Origin: Proteobacteria bacterium UBA1278
Lineage (GTDB): Bacteria > Pseudomonadota > Gammaproteobacteria > Comchoanobacterales > Comchoanobacteraceae
NCBI GenBank assembly: GCA_002308435.1
Contig: DBUY01000013.1
Location: forward strand, 26,413-37,338
Reading direction: 5' to 3'
DNA: 10,926 bases
The first letter of the stretch is position 1. Every line of letters begins with the position of its first letter. The translations under genes were made by a program, and so were the position numbers. Shown here piece by piece: positions 1-6,815 of this stretch. The notes under the pieces are model-generated. The model was not told the DNA's origin and ran no database searches. It worked only from the letters and a program-made list of their open reading frames with translations.

Positions 1-1361
1 CCAGCCAGCAAAAGAGAATGACACACTTTGCAAGCTGGGTTGGCAAATCAGAAAGTGATATAATCGAACAGCAAGCATTTCTCGAACGCCTTAACCAAGC
101 TGCCAACACAATCAATGAAAAGAAGCGTGCAATCGCCGATGGCGCGCGCTCTGAGATTGAAAAAAAACTATGGGACCAACCCGCTGTGAAAGCAACAGGC
201 TCGGTTGCTTTTTTGATGTACTGGAAAGCCTTGTTGCACCGCACAATACCCCGGTCGTGGTCGCTCATCATATCCGCCTATGTTGTTGCAATGATGGGTC
301 TAGATATACATCAGTTATTGGGTGGAAGTGCTGAGAGCTGGTGGACATGGGGCTGGGCAATCACAGCAGTTTGTGCTCTGGCATACTGGTATAATCCCGC
401 GCCATTGATGTATCTGTTTAATCTTCCATTCGTTATGATTGCCAGGCAACTAACAGAGCTTCGGTCATCTGTGTGGGGTATTAGAGGAAGGCTGCTATTC
501 TTTGGTAACTTTGTTATTCACGCAATTTACTTGTTTGGAATCAATGTCAGACATGTCACTAACAAGTTTATCCAGATCTTTGCGCCCAATAAATTTGATT
601 GGTGGAAGTTTTTACGGACAACATTATTTCTGTTGGCACTCAGATTATATCAGAATTTGCCCACTATACTTGCAGTTGGGATACCCAGCGTGATCTGGAG
701 TGAGTGGATAATTATTGCATTGATGTTTGTGTTTATGCGGAGCGTTCAGACGCTTGCCGAAGAGCTGATGTGCCGAAGCCCAATGCTTGGATATGATAAA
801 AACAATGGCTGGCTACAGGGCGCCATGTATGTGTTTAGTTCATGGATATTCTGTATACTTCACCGCGGTGTATACATGCAATTGAGTGACGGTAACCCAG
901 CGAGGATCGGCGTATACATGGCCTACTTTTTTGTCGCTGGACTAAACCTTGGCCTAGTGGCAATGTTGACAGGTGGCCTAGAGTGCGCTTGGGCATTACA
1001 TTTTGTGCATAATTTATTCATGGATATCTTTGTTGGCCCGGACCCAACTGCCCTTTATCATTCAATCGTGGCATCAGCTACCGCACTCTTTACAGCCAGT
1101 CCTTGGATTACCATGTACTATTTTATATCCTTTACAGTTTTCTTCTTGTGGCGTAATAGCGCAGAGTTTGTACCCATTATCACTGAGGCACTGGTCAAGC
1201 CCATATTTGAGGTCGATAAAATTGACCGCACTCTCAGCTTAGATAGCCAGGCAGTTTCAAAACCAGAGAAACATGCCAGTGCATTTCGAGGAGATATTTT
1301 GGACAACGTGGTACAATCACTAGGCTTGGAAGAGCACATTGGCGTCAAATCAACAGCTTAA
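1..1361 (+). CDS. CPBP-family intramembrane protease, tandem copy 1, 5'-incomplete
   Basis: A polytopic membrane protein with the three CPBP (CAAX protease / Rce1-like) motifs. Numbered from the ATG at 18, these are EExxxR at E248-R253, FxxxH at F278-H282 and HxxxN at H328-N332, so the presumed glutamic-protease centre is intact. By family knowledge such proteins cleave substrates within the membrane; the substrate here is unknown. The ATG at 18 is probably an internal methionine. The frame is open to the window edge (codons from base 3 read S-Q-Q-K-R-M), and copy 2 has 97 more residues before the matching Met98. The true start therefore lies left of the window. A polar, coiled-coil-like stretch (about residues 10-50) precedes several hydrophobic segments. 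A polar tail ends in a sequence nearly identical to copy 2. Confident in the family, not in the role. Confidence 0.85.
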   Translation, partial: SQQKRMTHFASWVGKSESDIIEQQAFLERLNQAANTINEKKRAIADGARSEIEKKLWDQPAVKATGSVAFLMYWKALLHRTIPRSWSLIISAYVVAMMGLDIHQLLGGSAESWWTWGWAITAVCALAYWYNPAPLMYLFNLPFVMIARQLTELRSSVWGIRGRLLFFGNFVIHAIYLFGINVRHVTNKFIQIFAPNKFDWWKFLRTTLFLLALRLYQNLPTILAVGIPSVIWSEWIIIALMFVFMRSVQTLAEELMCRSPMLGYDKNNGWLQGAMYVFSSWIFCILHRGVYMQLSDGNPARIGVYMAYFFVAGLNLGLVAMLTGGLECAWALHFVHNLFMDIFVGPDPTALYHSIVASATALFTASPWITMYYFISFTVFFLWRNSAEFVPIITEALVKPIFEVDKIDRTLSLDSQAVSKPEKHASAFRGDILDNVVQSLGLEEHIGVKSTA

Positions 1362-1537
1362 GCGCCCTGTTGACCGCAAATCTCTCTGATTTCCTGCCAG
1401 CGGCTTCGAGGACACAGCTGGTCAGCCAGTAAGGTCTGAGTTAGTGTGTCGTGCCCTACCTAAGTTTGTGCTTGGTATCTCTCCACGAGCCATTCATGGT
1501 CAGATGAGAAAAACCCTGGTAAATTTAGAAGATTCTA

Positions 1538-1566
1538 TTCTCAACAAAGAAAACCTATGATATAAT
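1538..1566 (+). promoter_or_regulatory. putative sigma70 promoter of CPBP copy 2
   Basis: A perfect TATAAT lies at 1561-1566, with a poor -35 match (TTCTCA, 1538-1543) 17 nt upstream. The region is AT-rich and sits just upstream of the Shine-Dalgarno. The corresponding part of the copy 2/copy 3 spacer is diverged and has no TATAAT, so copy 3 appears to have lost this promoter. Confidence 0.45.
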
Positions 1567-1580
1567 AAATCCATTTTTTC

Positions 1581-1586
1581 TGGAGG
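1581..1586 (+). promoter_or_regulatory. ribosome binding site fixing the GTG start of copy 2
   Basis: TGGAGG ends 6 nt before GTG at 1593. This purine-rich Shine-Dalgarno supports a GTG start rather than a downstream ATG. In copy 3 the matching GTG (3469) has its nearest GGAG about 15 nt away, too far for normal spacing. Confidence 0.65.
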
Positions 1587-1592
1587 CAAGAA

Positions 1593-3227
1593 GTGGCTAT
1601 AACAAATATCGAGCAAAAAATAAATCTATTAGCGACACGTCTCAATACAACAGACCTACAAATCGACCCGTATCCTTCTCACGTCTCAAACAAGTGCAGC
1701 GAACAAAAAAGCCCGAGCATTGAAACGTTATATGATGATGCCGTCAGCACGTTTCACCGCGAGCAATTTGATGGGAAAAATTGGCTACAGCACATGGTCA
1801 CACGGTTCATATGGAATGCCGCGACGCTCATGCGCATGAACCCATACACGAGTTCAAATAACGAGAGTAATGACACAAAGAGAATGCCACACTTTGCAAG
1901 CTGGGTTGGCAAAGAGAGTAGTGTAATAACCGAGCAAAAAGCATTTCTCGAACGCCTTAACCAAGCTGCCAAAACAATCAATGAAAAGAAGCGTGCAATC
2001 GCCGATGGCGCGCGCTCTGAGATTGAGAAAAAACTATGGAACAACCCAGCTGTTAAAGCAACAGGCTCAGTTGCTTTCTTGATGTACTGGAAAGCCTTGT
2101 TACACAACACAATACCCCGGTCGTGGTCGCTCATTGTATCCGCCTATGTTGTTGCGATGATAGGTCTAGACATACATCAGTTATTGGGCGGAAGTGCTGA
2201 GAGCTGGTGGACATGGGGCTGGGCAATCACTGCGGTCTGCGCAACGGCATGCTGGTATAATCCTGCGCCGTTGATGTATTTGTTTAATCTTCCCTTCCTA
2301 CTGATTTCCAGACAACTCACAGTGATGCGGCCATTTATATGTGGGTTGAGAAGCGCCTTATACTTTTTCGGCGATTTTACAATCCATGCCGTTTATTTGT
2401 TTGGAATCAATGTCAGACATGTCACTAACAAGTTTATCCGGGTCTTCGCGCCGAATAAGTTTGATTGGTGGAAGTTTTTACGGACAACATTATTTCTGTT
2501 GGCACTCAGATTATATCAGAATTTGCCCACTATACTTGCAGTCGGGATACCCAGCGTGATCTGGAGTGAGTGGATCATCATTGCATTGATGTCTGTAGTG
2601 GTCACAGGCGTTCAGACGCTAGCTGAAGAGCTCATGTTCCGAAGTCCAATGCTTGGATATGATAAAAACAACGGCTGGCTACAGGGTGCTATGTATGTGT
2701 TTAGTTCATGGATATTCTGCATACTTCACCGCAGTGTTTATATGAGAGCAAGTCGCGGTGACCCAGCAGCGACCGGATTTTTCATGTCCTACTTTTTTGT
2801 GGTCGGACTAAACCTTGGCTTGGTGGCAATGTTGACAGGTGGCTTAGAGTGCGCTTGGGCAATACACTTCATGCATAATTTTTTCATTGGCATCATTGTC
2901 GGAGGCCCAGCCGCGCTTTACCATTCGATTTTAGCCGCATCTACCACGCTCTACTCAGCGGGTTCATCTGCTACCATGTACTATTTTTTACTCGGTACAG
3001 GTTACTTCTTGTGGCGTAATATCGCAGATTTTGTACCCATTATCACTGAAGCACTTGTCAAGCCCATATTTGAGGTTGATAAGATTGACCGTACTGTCAG
3101 CTTAGATAGCCAGGCAGTCGTTTCAAAACCAGAGAAACATGCTAGTGCATTTCGCGGAGATATTTTGGACAACGTGGTACAATCATTAGGCTTGGAAGAG
3201 CACGTCGGCGTCAAATCGCCAGCTTAA
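1593..3227 (+). CDS. CPBP-family intramembrane protease, tandem copy 2 (complete)
   Basis: A 544-residue polytopic membrane protein, GTG start. Residues 1-97 are polar, with no signal peptide, and contain a block around W64 also found in copy 3. Residues about 110-150 look like a charged amphipathic or coiled-coil helix. Hydrophobic segments follow at about 178-198, 208-220, 225-240, 255-270, 295-340, 365-380, 395-437 and 440-475. The CPBP motifs are complete: E345-E346-x3-R350, F375-x3-H379 and H425-x3-N429, which define the glutamic intramembrane protease family (CAAX protease, Rce1-like, bacteriocin-processing or immunity members). A polar tail of about 65 residues ends the protein. It is longer than most bacterial CPBP proteins because of the N-terminal extension. 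No precursor peptide or prenylation partner is visible nearby, so substrate and role are unknown. It lies 231 nt after copy 1. Confidence 0.88.
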   Translation: MAITNIEQKINLLATRLNTTDLQIDPYPSHVSNKCSEQKSPSIETLYDDAVSTFHREQFDGKNWLQHMVTRFIWNAATLMRMNPYTSSNNESNDTKRMPHFASWVGKESSVITEQKAFLERLNQAAKTINEKKRAIADGARSEIEKKLWNNPAVKATGSVAFLMYWKALLHNTIPRSWSLIVSAYVVAMIGLDIHQLLGGSAESWWTWGWAITAVCATACWYNPAPLMYLFNLPFLLISRQLTVMRPFICGLRSALYFFGDFTIHAVYLFGINVRHVTNKFIRVFAPNKFDWWKFLRTTLFLLALRLYQNLPTILAVGIPSVIWSEWIIIALMSVVVTGVQTLAEELMFRSPMLGYDKNNGWLQGAMYVFSSWIFCILHRSVYMRASRGDPAATGFFMSYFFVVGLNLGLVAMLTGGLECAWAIHFMHNFFIGIIVGGPAALYHSILAASTTLYSAGSSATMYYFLLGTGYFLWRNIADFVPIITEALVKPIFEVDKIDRTVSLDSQAVVSKPEKHASAFRGDILDNVVQSLGLEEHVGVKSPA

Positions 3228-3468
3228 GCGCCCTATCGACTACATTATGATTTCCTGTCAGCGCTTCTGAGGAACATACAATAAGCCAGTAAGGTATGAG
3301 TTAGTGTGTAGTGCTCTGCCCAAAGGGTTTGTGCTTGGTATTTTTCCACTAAACACTCATAGTTAGATGAGAAAATCCTCGTTACAATCGACACAGAAAG
3401 GCCATTGTTCACACTCGAAAAAATTCGTGTCAGCATGCTCCCATATCATTGGAGTAAAACATATAGCT

Positions 3469-3985
3469 GTGTCTAATACCGAGCAAAAAATAGATCTGTT
3501 AGAGACACATCTCAATACAATAGACCAAGAAATCAGCCAGTCACCCATCACAAAGAAGAAAGGTAGCGAACAAAAGAGCCATAGCATTGAAGCGCTATAC
3601 GATGACGCCGTCAGCGCGTTCCATCGCGAGCAGTTTGATGGGAAAAGTTAGCTACAGAACATGGTCACACGGCTCACGTGGAACGTCACGACGTTCATAC
3701 GCATGAATCACGAGTTCAAATAACGGCAGCAATGACACCAGCCAGCAAAAGAGAATGACACACTTTGCAAGCTGGGTTGGCAAAGGCAGTAATGCGATAA
3801 CCCAGCAACAAGAATTTCTGAAATACCTTAACCAAGCTGCCTGAAACCATATTATCTATCATCACTGAGCTCACAGTAATGCCGGTATTTGAATAGACCG
3901 ATCAGTATCACTCACTGCCAACACAAACACGCCTGAGCATAACCAATCTAGACATGTCACTGGCAGCGCCAGCGATCCTGAGGTC
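3469..3985 (+). pseudogene. decayed third CPBP copy, internal deletion
   Basis: The sequence from GTG at 3469 reads like the start of copy 2 (a shared EQKI block, then a block with ALYDDAVSAFHREQFDGK). It is broken in several ways. Codon W64 of copy 2 is TAG here (3649-3651). Five bases are missing near 3708, shifting the frame. After the restored-frame segment matching M98 to NQAA, a TGA appears at 3842. From about 3858 the sequence matches the C-terminal IITE...FE segment of copy 2 (3039 onward), so about 1.06 kb coding for all membrane segments and the catalytic motifs is gone. A further in-frame TGA or TAG and weak tail homology follow to about 3985. An upstream ATG at 3367 keeps the first 94 codons open, but a functional product is unlikely. 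Confidence 0.85.
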
Positions 3986-4233
3986 GTGAATACAGCGACA
4001 GAGTTTTCCATTGCATGATACGGTATTGATCATTACCATAGCCCCGACCCTGTCTATTCTACTTAACCCAAGTTTTTGCGCTATGCATTACAGTAGATTA
4101 GATGTGTGTTGTGAGTCGAATAGCCGTGAGAATTCGTTCAGTCATCGCTTTCAAGTCATTATTTGGCCATCCGCCTTATCTCATCTGACACAATCTACGT
4201 ATAAATCCAATTAAAGCGATGCGTACAAACCTA
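3986..4233. other. intergenic stretch without recognised gene
   Basis: About 250 bases between the CPBP remnant and the priA promoter. Short open frames exist (for example 4011-4214), but they lack a Shine-Dalgarno and any recognisable protein features. I see no tRNA, hairpin terminator or repeat here. It may be further-eroded array DNA, but no clear alignment to copies 1 or 2 could be found. Confidence 0.5.
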
Positions 4234-4242
4234 TGGTACAAT
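4234..4242 (+). promoter_or_regulatory. putative extended -10 promoter of priA
   Basis: TGGTACAAT at 4234-4242 is an extended -10 (TGn plus TACAAT, 5/6 to TATAAT). No good -35 lies at 17 nt; TTAAAG at 4211 would leave a 20-nt spacer. Transcription would start near 4249, giving a leader of about 20 nt before ATG at 4271. Confidence 0.4.
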
Positions 4243-4270
4243 AGACTAACCTAACAAAAACTAAAAACGG

Positions 4271-6406
4271 ATGTTAGTTTGTAAAGTCGCTATTCGAAGA
4301 GTCCCTGTTCTCTTGGATTATTTAGCGCCCGATGGGCTAACTGATGACAGTTTTCCATTCGGCACGCCCGTGACCGTGCCCTATCGTCAATCAACAGTGA
4401 CAGGAATCGTCGTTGCGACGTCAGATACACTTGCGATACCAATTAAAAAAGCAAAGAAAATCAACAGTATAGAAAATAGTGGCGGGCTGATCGCCCATCT
4501 TAAAGTGTTCTATGAGCGTTTCTGTGCATATTATATTGTGCACCTATCTGATCTACTGGACATCGCTGTTCCGCAGTTCGTATGGACAGAGATAAGTCAG
4601 TCCGATGCTGGCTACTTCCTTGTCAATCAAGAAAAAATCGTATCGAGGTCACACCTCACCCAGGCAGGATGGAAGTTGTATGACTGGCTCTCGAATCAAG
4701 GTATTGCTCAGTCACAGGGAAGCATGCGTAACGCTGGGTTTAGGCAGTCAACCATTGACCAAGTTATAAAAAAAGACATGGTAGTATCGGCCGCTCAGGC
4801 ATCGCCCAATCCCAAAAAAATGACATTGAGCAGAGAGCAACAAGGCGTTTTCGAGAAGATAGTTGAACAAAACAATCAATCTGCACACTATGTTTGTGGT
4901 GTAACTGGGAGCGGCAAAACCTACTTATATATCGCACTTGCCCTGCACTGGGCTCAGCAACAAGGTCAGGTCTTGCTCCTAGTTCCAGAAATTGCGTTGA
5001 CAATTCAAATGATGCAAAAAATCCAAATATTCTTCCCGCGTGATGAAATTGGATGTTTACACTCCGGATTAACAGCGCGAGAAAGGCAAATAGCCTGGCA
5101 TCGAGCCGCAACGGGAAAGACAAGACTACTTCTTGGAACTCGTTCAGCAATCTTTACGCCATTACCACATTTAAAAGCCATCATTATGGACGAAGAGCAC
5201 GATCAGTCGTATAAACAAATGTCGCAAATACGTTACTCAACACGTGGTGTTGCTTTTCAGCGAGCGCAGGCTCAAGATGCGATATTGATACTTGGCTCTG
5301 CCACCCCTAGCCTAGCATGCATACGGTTGATTCGTGACGATCGTATCATGCTACATGAACTTAAGTCGCGATTTAATCATGGTAACTCACCTCATGTGAA
5401 TATTATCAATACCAAAGCCGAACAGCTCACAGTAGGCTTTTCTACATCAGCCCTCGATTTACTTGATCAAACTCTACAGTCAGGCCACAGGGCGCTGATA
5501 TTCCTGAATCGGCGTGGTTACTCGCCCGCCTTGTGGTGTCAAGTCTGTGATCTCAATTACATCTGCGAGGGCTGTAAGCGACCAATGGTATACCATCAGG
5601 CCGAACAGAAATTACGATGTCACCGCTGTCAGGTTGTTTCAAGTGTCGTGACTTCTTGCCAGAAATGTGGACGAGACTCTCTTGTGCCGCTTGGTGAAGG
5701 AACCGAAAAGATCTCACTTTTTTTACAGGAACGTTATCCTAACCATACCATCATAAAGATGGATAGAGACTCCTGTAAGACCCATACTGAGTTACAGTCC
5801 CTACTTAATGCGATACATCAGCCTGGGCCAAAGTTAATTGTAGCTACCCAGATGCTGGTTAAGGGCCACCATATTCCTGCTCTCAATTCAGTCATTGTAC
5901 TGGGCGCGGATCAAGCGCTCTATTCCCAAGATTTTAGGGCGCATGAATATCTACTTGCTCAAATGCATCAAGTTATTGGGCGCTCAGGTCGTGAGGGTGA
6001 AACTGGTCATGTTATTATTCAATCTGAAAACACACAGCACCCCATATGGTCCTCCTTGATGAGTGCCCGTTACTATGATGCTGCACTAGAGCTGTTGGCT
6101 GAGCGTGAGCGCTATCAACTGCCTCCATTCCAATATCAAACCACATTGACATTGAGTGCAAAGCATCAAACTAGATTGAATAACTATGCGCTAAAAATAC
6201 GTGAACATCTTGATAATTACACATCAAACTTGAGCATAGTTGGCCCAATCGAGCCAAGTCAATCGATGATTAATGGTGAACACAGGCGCGCATTAGTGAT
6301 TCAGTCACAACGCCCATCTGACATGCAGACCGCACTGATCGTGCTATCAGATCTAAGCCATCCTACATCCATTCGTGCTATCATTGATCGTGATCCCATA
6401 GATTGA
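4271..6406 (+). CDS. priA: primosomal protein N' / replication-restart helicase PriA
   Basis: A superfamily 2 DNA helicase of 711 residues (E. coli PriA is 732) that recognises stalled or repaired forks and reloads the replicative helicase through the primosome. An N-terminal 3'-end-binding domain begins like E. coli PriA (VAxxxxP...DYLxPDG). Walker A is G210-T217 (GVTGSGKT), and the Walker B/DEEH box is D307-H310. Eight zinc-binding cysteines form four CxxC pairs: C423/C426, C432/C435, C450/C453 and C463/C466. A TQMLxKGHH motif and helicase motif VI (Q567 to R574) follow, and the protein ends in the typical DPID-like C terminus. The ATG at 4271 aligns with the family start; its Shine-Dalgarno is weak (AAAACGG). 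All catalytic and metal-binding residues are present, so it should be active. It stands alone, with no close co-directional partner. Confidence 0.97.
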   Translation: MLVCKVAIRRVPVLLDYLAPDGLTDDSFPFGTPVTVPYRQSTVTGIVVATSDTLAIPIKKAKKINSIENSGGLIAHLKVFYERFCAYYIVHLSDLLDIAVPQFVWTEISQSDAGYFLVNQEKIVSRSHLTQAGWKLYDWLSNQGIAQSQGSMRNAGFRQSTIDQVIKKDMVVSAAQASPNPKKMTLSREQQGVFEKIVEQNNQSAHYVCGVTGSGKTYLYIALALHWAQQQGQVLLLVPEIALTIQMMQKIQIFFPRDEIGCLHSGLTARERQIAWHRAATGKTRLLLGTRSAIFTPLPHLKAIIMDEEHDQSYKQMSQIRYSTRGVAFQRAQAQDAILILGSATPSLACIRLIRDDRIMLHELKSRFNHGNSPHVNIINTKAEQLTVGFSTSALDLLDQTLQSGHRALIFLNRRGYSPALWCQVCDLNYICEGCKRPMVYHQAEQKLRCHRCQVVSSVVTSCQKCGRDSLVPLGEGTEKISLFLQERYPNHTIIKMDRDSCKTHTELQSLLNAIHQPGPKLIVATQMLVKGHHIPALNSVIVLGADQALYSQDFRAHEYLLAQMHQVIGRSGREGETGHVIIQSENTQHPIWSSLMSARYYDAALELLAERERYQLPPFQYQTTLTLSAKHQTRLNNYALKIREHLDNYTSNLSIVGPIEPSQSMINGEHRRALVIQSQRPSDMQTALIVLSDLSHPTSIRAIIDRDPID

Positions 6407-6410
6407 CATA

Positions 6411-6426
6411 AGTTTCACGTGAATCA
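6411..6426 (+). promoter_or_regulatory. parS-like ParB-binding site 1
   Basis: AGTTTCACGTGAATCA matches the ParB centromere consensus TGTTTCACGTGAAACA at 14 of 16 positions, with the central TTTCACGTGAA intact. It lies 5 nt after the priA stop codon. The match extends one base to GTTTCACGTGAATCAT (6412-6427), identical in site 2. Confidence 0.7.
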
Positions 6427-6547
6427 TCCCGCTAACTTCTCTGAGGATTGGTGCATTTACAGATTCCAATGATCATATTGACAGATCGTTCAAGAATCAT
6501 AAATTCGCATGCTTAGTGTCTGTCACTTATCTCCCTTTAGAAAGATA

Positions 6548-6570
6548 ATATCCACAGCTACTCTGTATAA
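6548..6570. promoter_or_regulatory. pair of near-consensus DnaA boxes
   Basis: ATATCCACA (6548-6556, + strand) is one mismatch from TTATCCACA. Five bases on, TCTGTATAA (6562-6570) reads TTATACAGA on the minus strand, one mismatch from TTATNCACA. Two inverted 8/9 boxes this close are suggestive, but could occur by chance in AT-rich DNA. Confidence 0.25.
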
Positions 6571-6742
6571 CTATAGCCTAGCCGTAAAACCTTTCCGCGG
6601 TGAATGAGGGTCAGGACAACAAAGGCACAATTACTGAACGCATCAGATGGTCCTGATAACAATCGGATATCTGTGTCACCATCATATAATACTACGCTGA
6701 TATTCATGATATTCATAGCCATGTCGATGCGGTTTATAAATA

Positions 6743-6758
6743 CGTTTCACGTGAATCA
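6743..6758 (+). promoter_or_regulatory. parS-like ParB-binding site 2
   Basis: CGTTTCACGTGAATCA, 14 of 16 to the parS consensus. It shares GTTTCACGTGAATCAT exactly with site 1, 332 nt away and in the same orientation. It lies just upstream of the putative dehydrogenase promoter. Confidence 0.7.
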
Positions 6759-6781
6759 TCGTGGCGGGATACGCCTATGCA

Positions 6782-6790
6782 TGTTAAAAT
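6782..6790 (+). promoter_or_regulatory. putative extended -10 promoter of the dehydrogenase gene
   Basis: TGTTAAAAT is an extended -10 (TG, one base, then TAAAAT, 5/6 to TATAAT). The -35 region at 6762-6767 (TGGCGG) is poor. A start near 6797 would give a leader of about 19 nt that contains the Shine-Dalgarno GAAAGGA at 6801-6807. Confidence 0.4.
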
Positions 6791-6815
6791 GATCTAATGA
6801 GAAAGGATTCACAAC

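Larger units (their letters stand above)
1..3985 (+). repeat. tandem array of ~1.87 kb gene-plus-spacer units
   Basis: Three consecutive units can be aligned. The ATG at 18 of unit 1 matches base 1884 of unit 2 (offset 1866) and base 3755 of unit 3 (offset 1871). The stops of copies 1 and 2 (1361 and 3227) are also 1866 apart. Homology continues into the spacers: after each stop come the same words, such as AGCGCCCT, GATTTCCTG, GCCAGTAAGGT, GAGTTAGTGTGT and TTTGTGCTTGGTAT. The duplication unit is therefore gene plus spacer, not gene alone. The third unit is truncated and decayed. The left border is outside the window. Confidence 0.9.
6407..6815. other. 409-base intergenic region with parS-like sites
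   Basis: Between priA and the dehydrogenase gene. It holds two parS-like sites (6411-6426, 6743-6758), a pair of DnaA-box-like words (6548-6570) and a probable promoter for the dehydrogenase near its end. A 62-codon frame at 6604-6792 runs through the second parS-like site and has no Shine-Dalgarno or family signature; I do not consider it a gene. No clear terminator for priA was seen. Confidence 0.6.

Noticed and set aside
18..20. ATG as the true start of CPBP copy 1
   Set aside because: The frame is open to the left edge, no Shine-Dalgarno precedes it, and copies 2 and 3 show about 97 homologous codons upstream of the matching methionine.
3245..3436. Minus-strand reading frame over the copy 2/copy 3 spacer
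   Set aside because: It lies antisense to a duplicated spacer, with no homology signature or start signal.
3675..3680. CACGTG in the copy 3 remnant as a fifth parS-like site
   Set aside because: The left arm does not match parS, and the word arises by point changes from the copy 2 sequence CATATG, so it looks like chance.
4011..4214. Small 67-codon gene upstream of priA
   Set aside because: There is no ribosome binding site and its composition is random-looking; it starts in the decayed end of the CPBP array.
5241..5246. CACGTG inside priA as a parS-like site
   Set aside because: The flanks (CTCAA and GTGTT) do not fit parS, and it lies within conserved coding sequence.
6604..6792. Small 62-codon gene between priA and the dehydrogenase
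   Set aside because: There is no Shine-Dalgarno and no recognisable family, and the frame runs through a parS-like site and the probable promoter.
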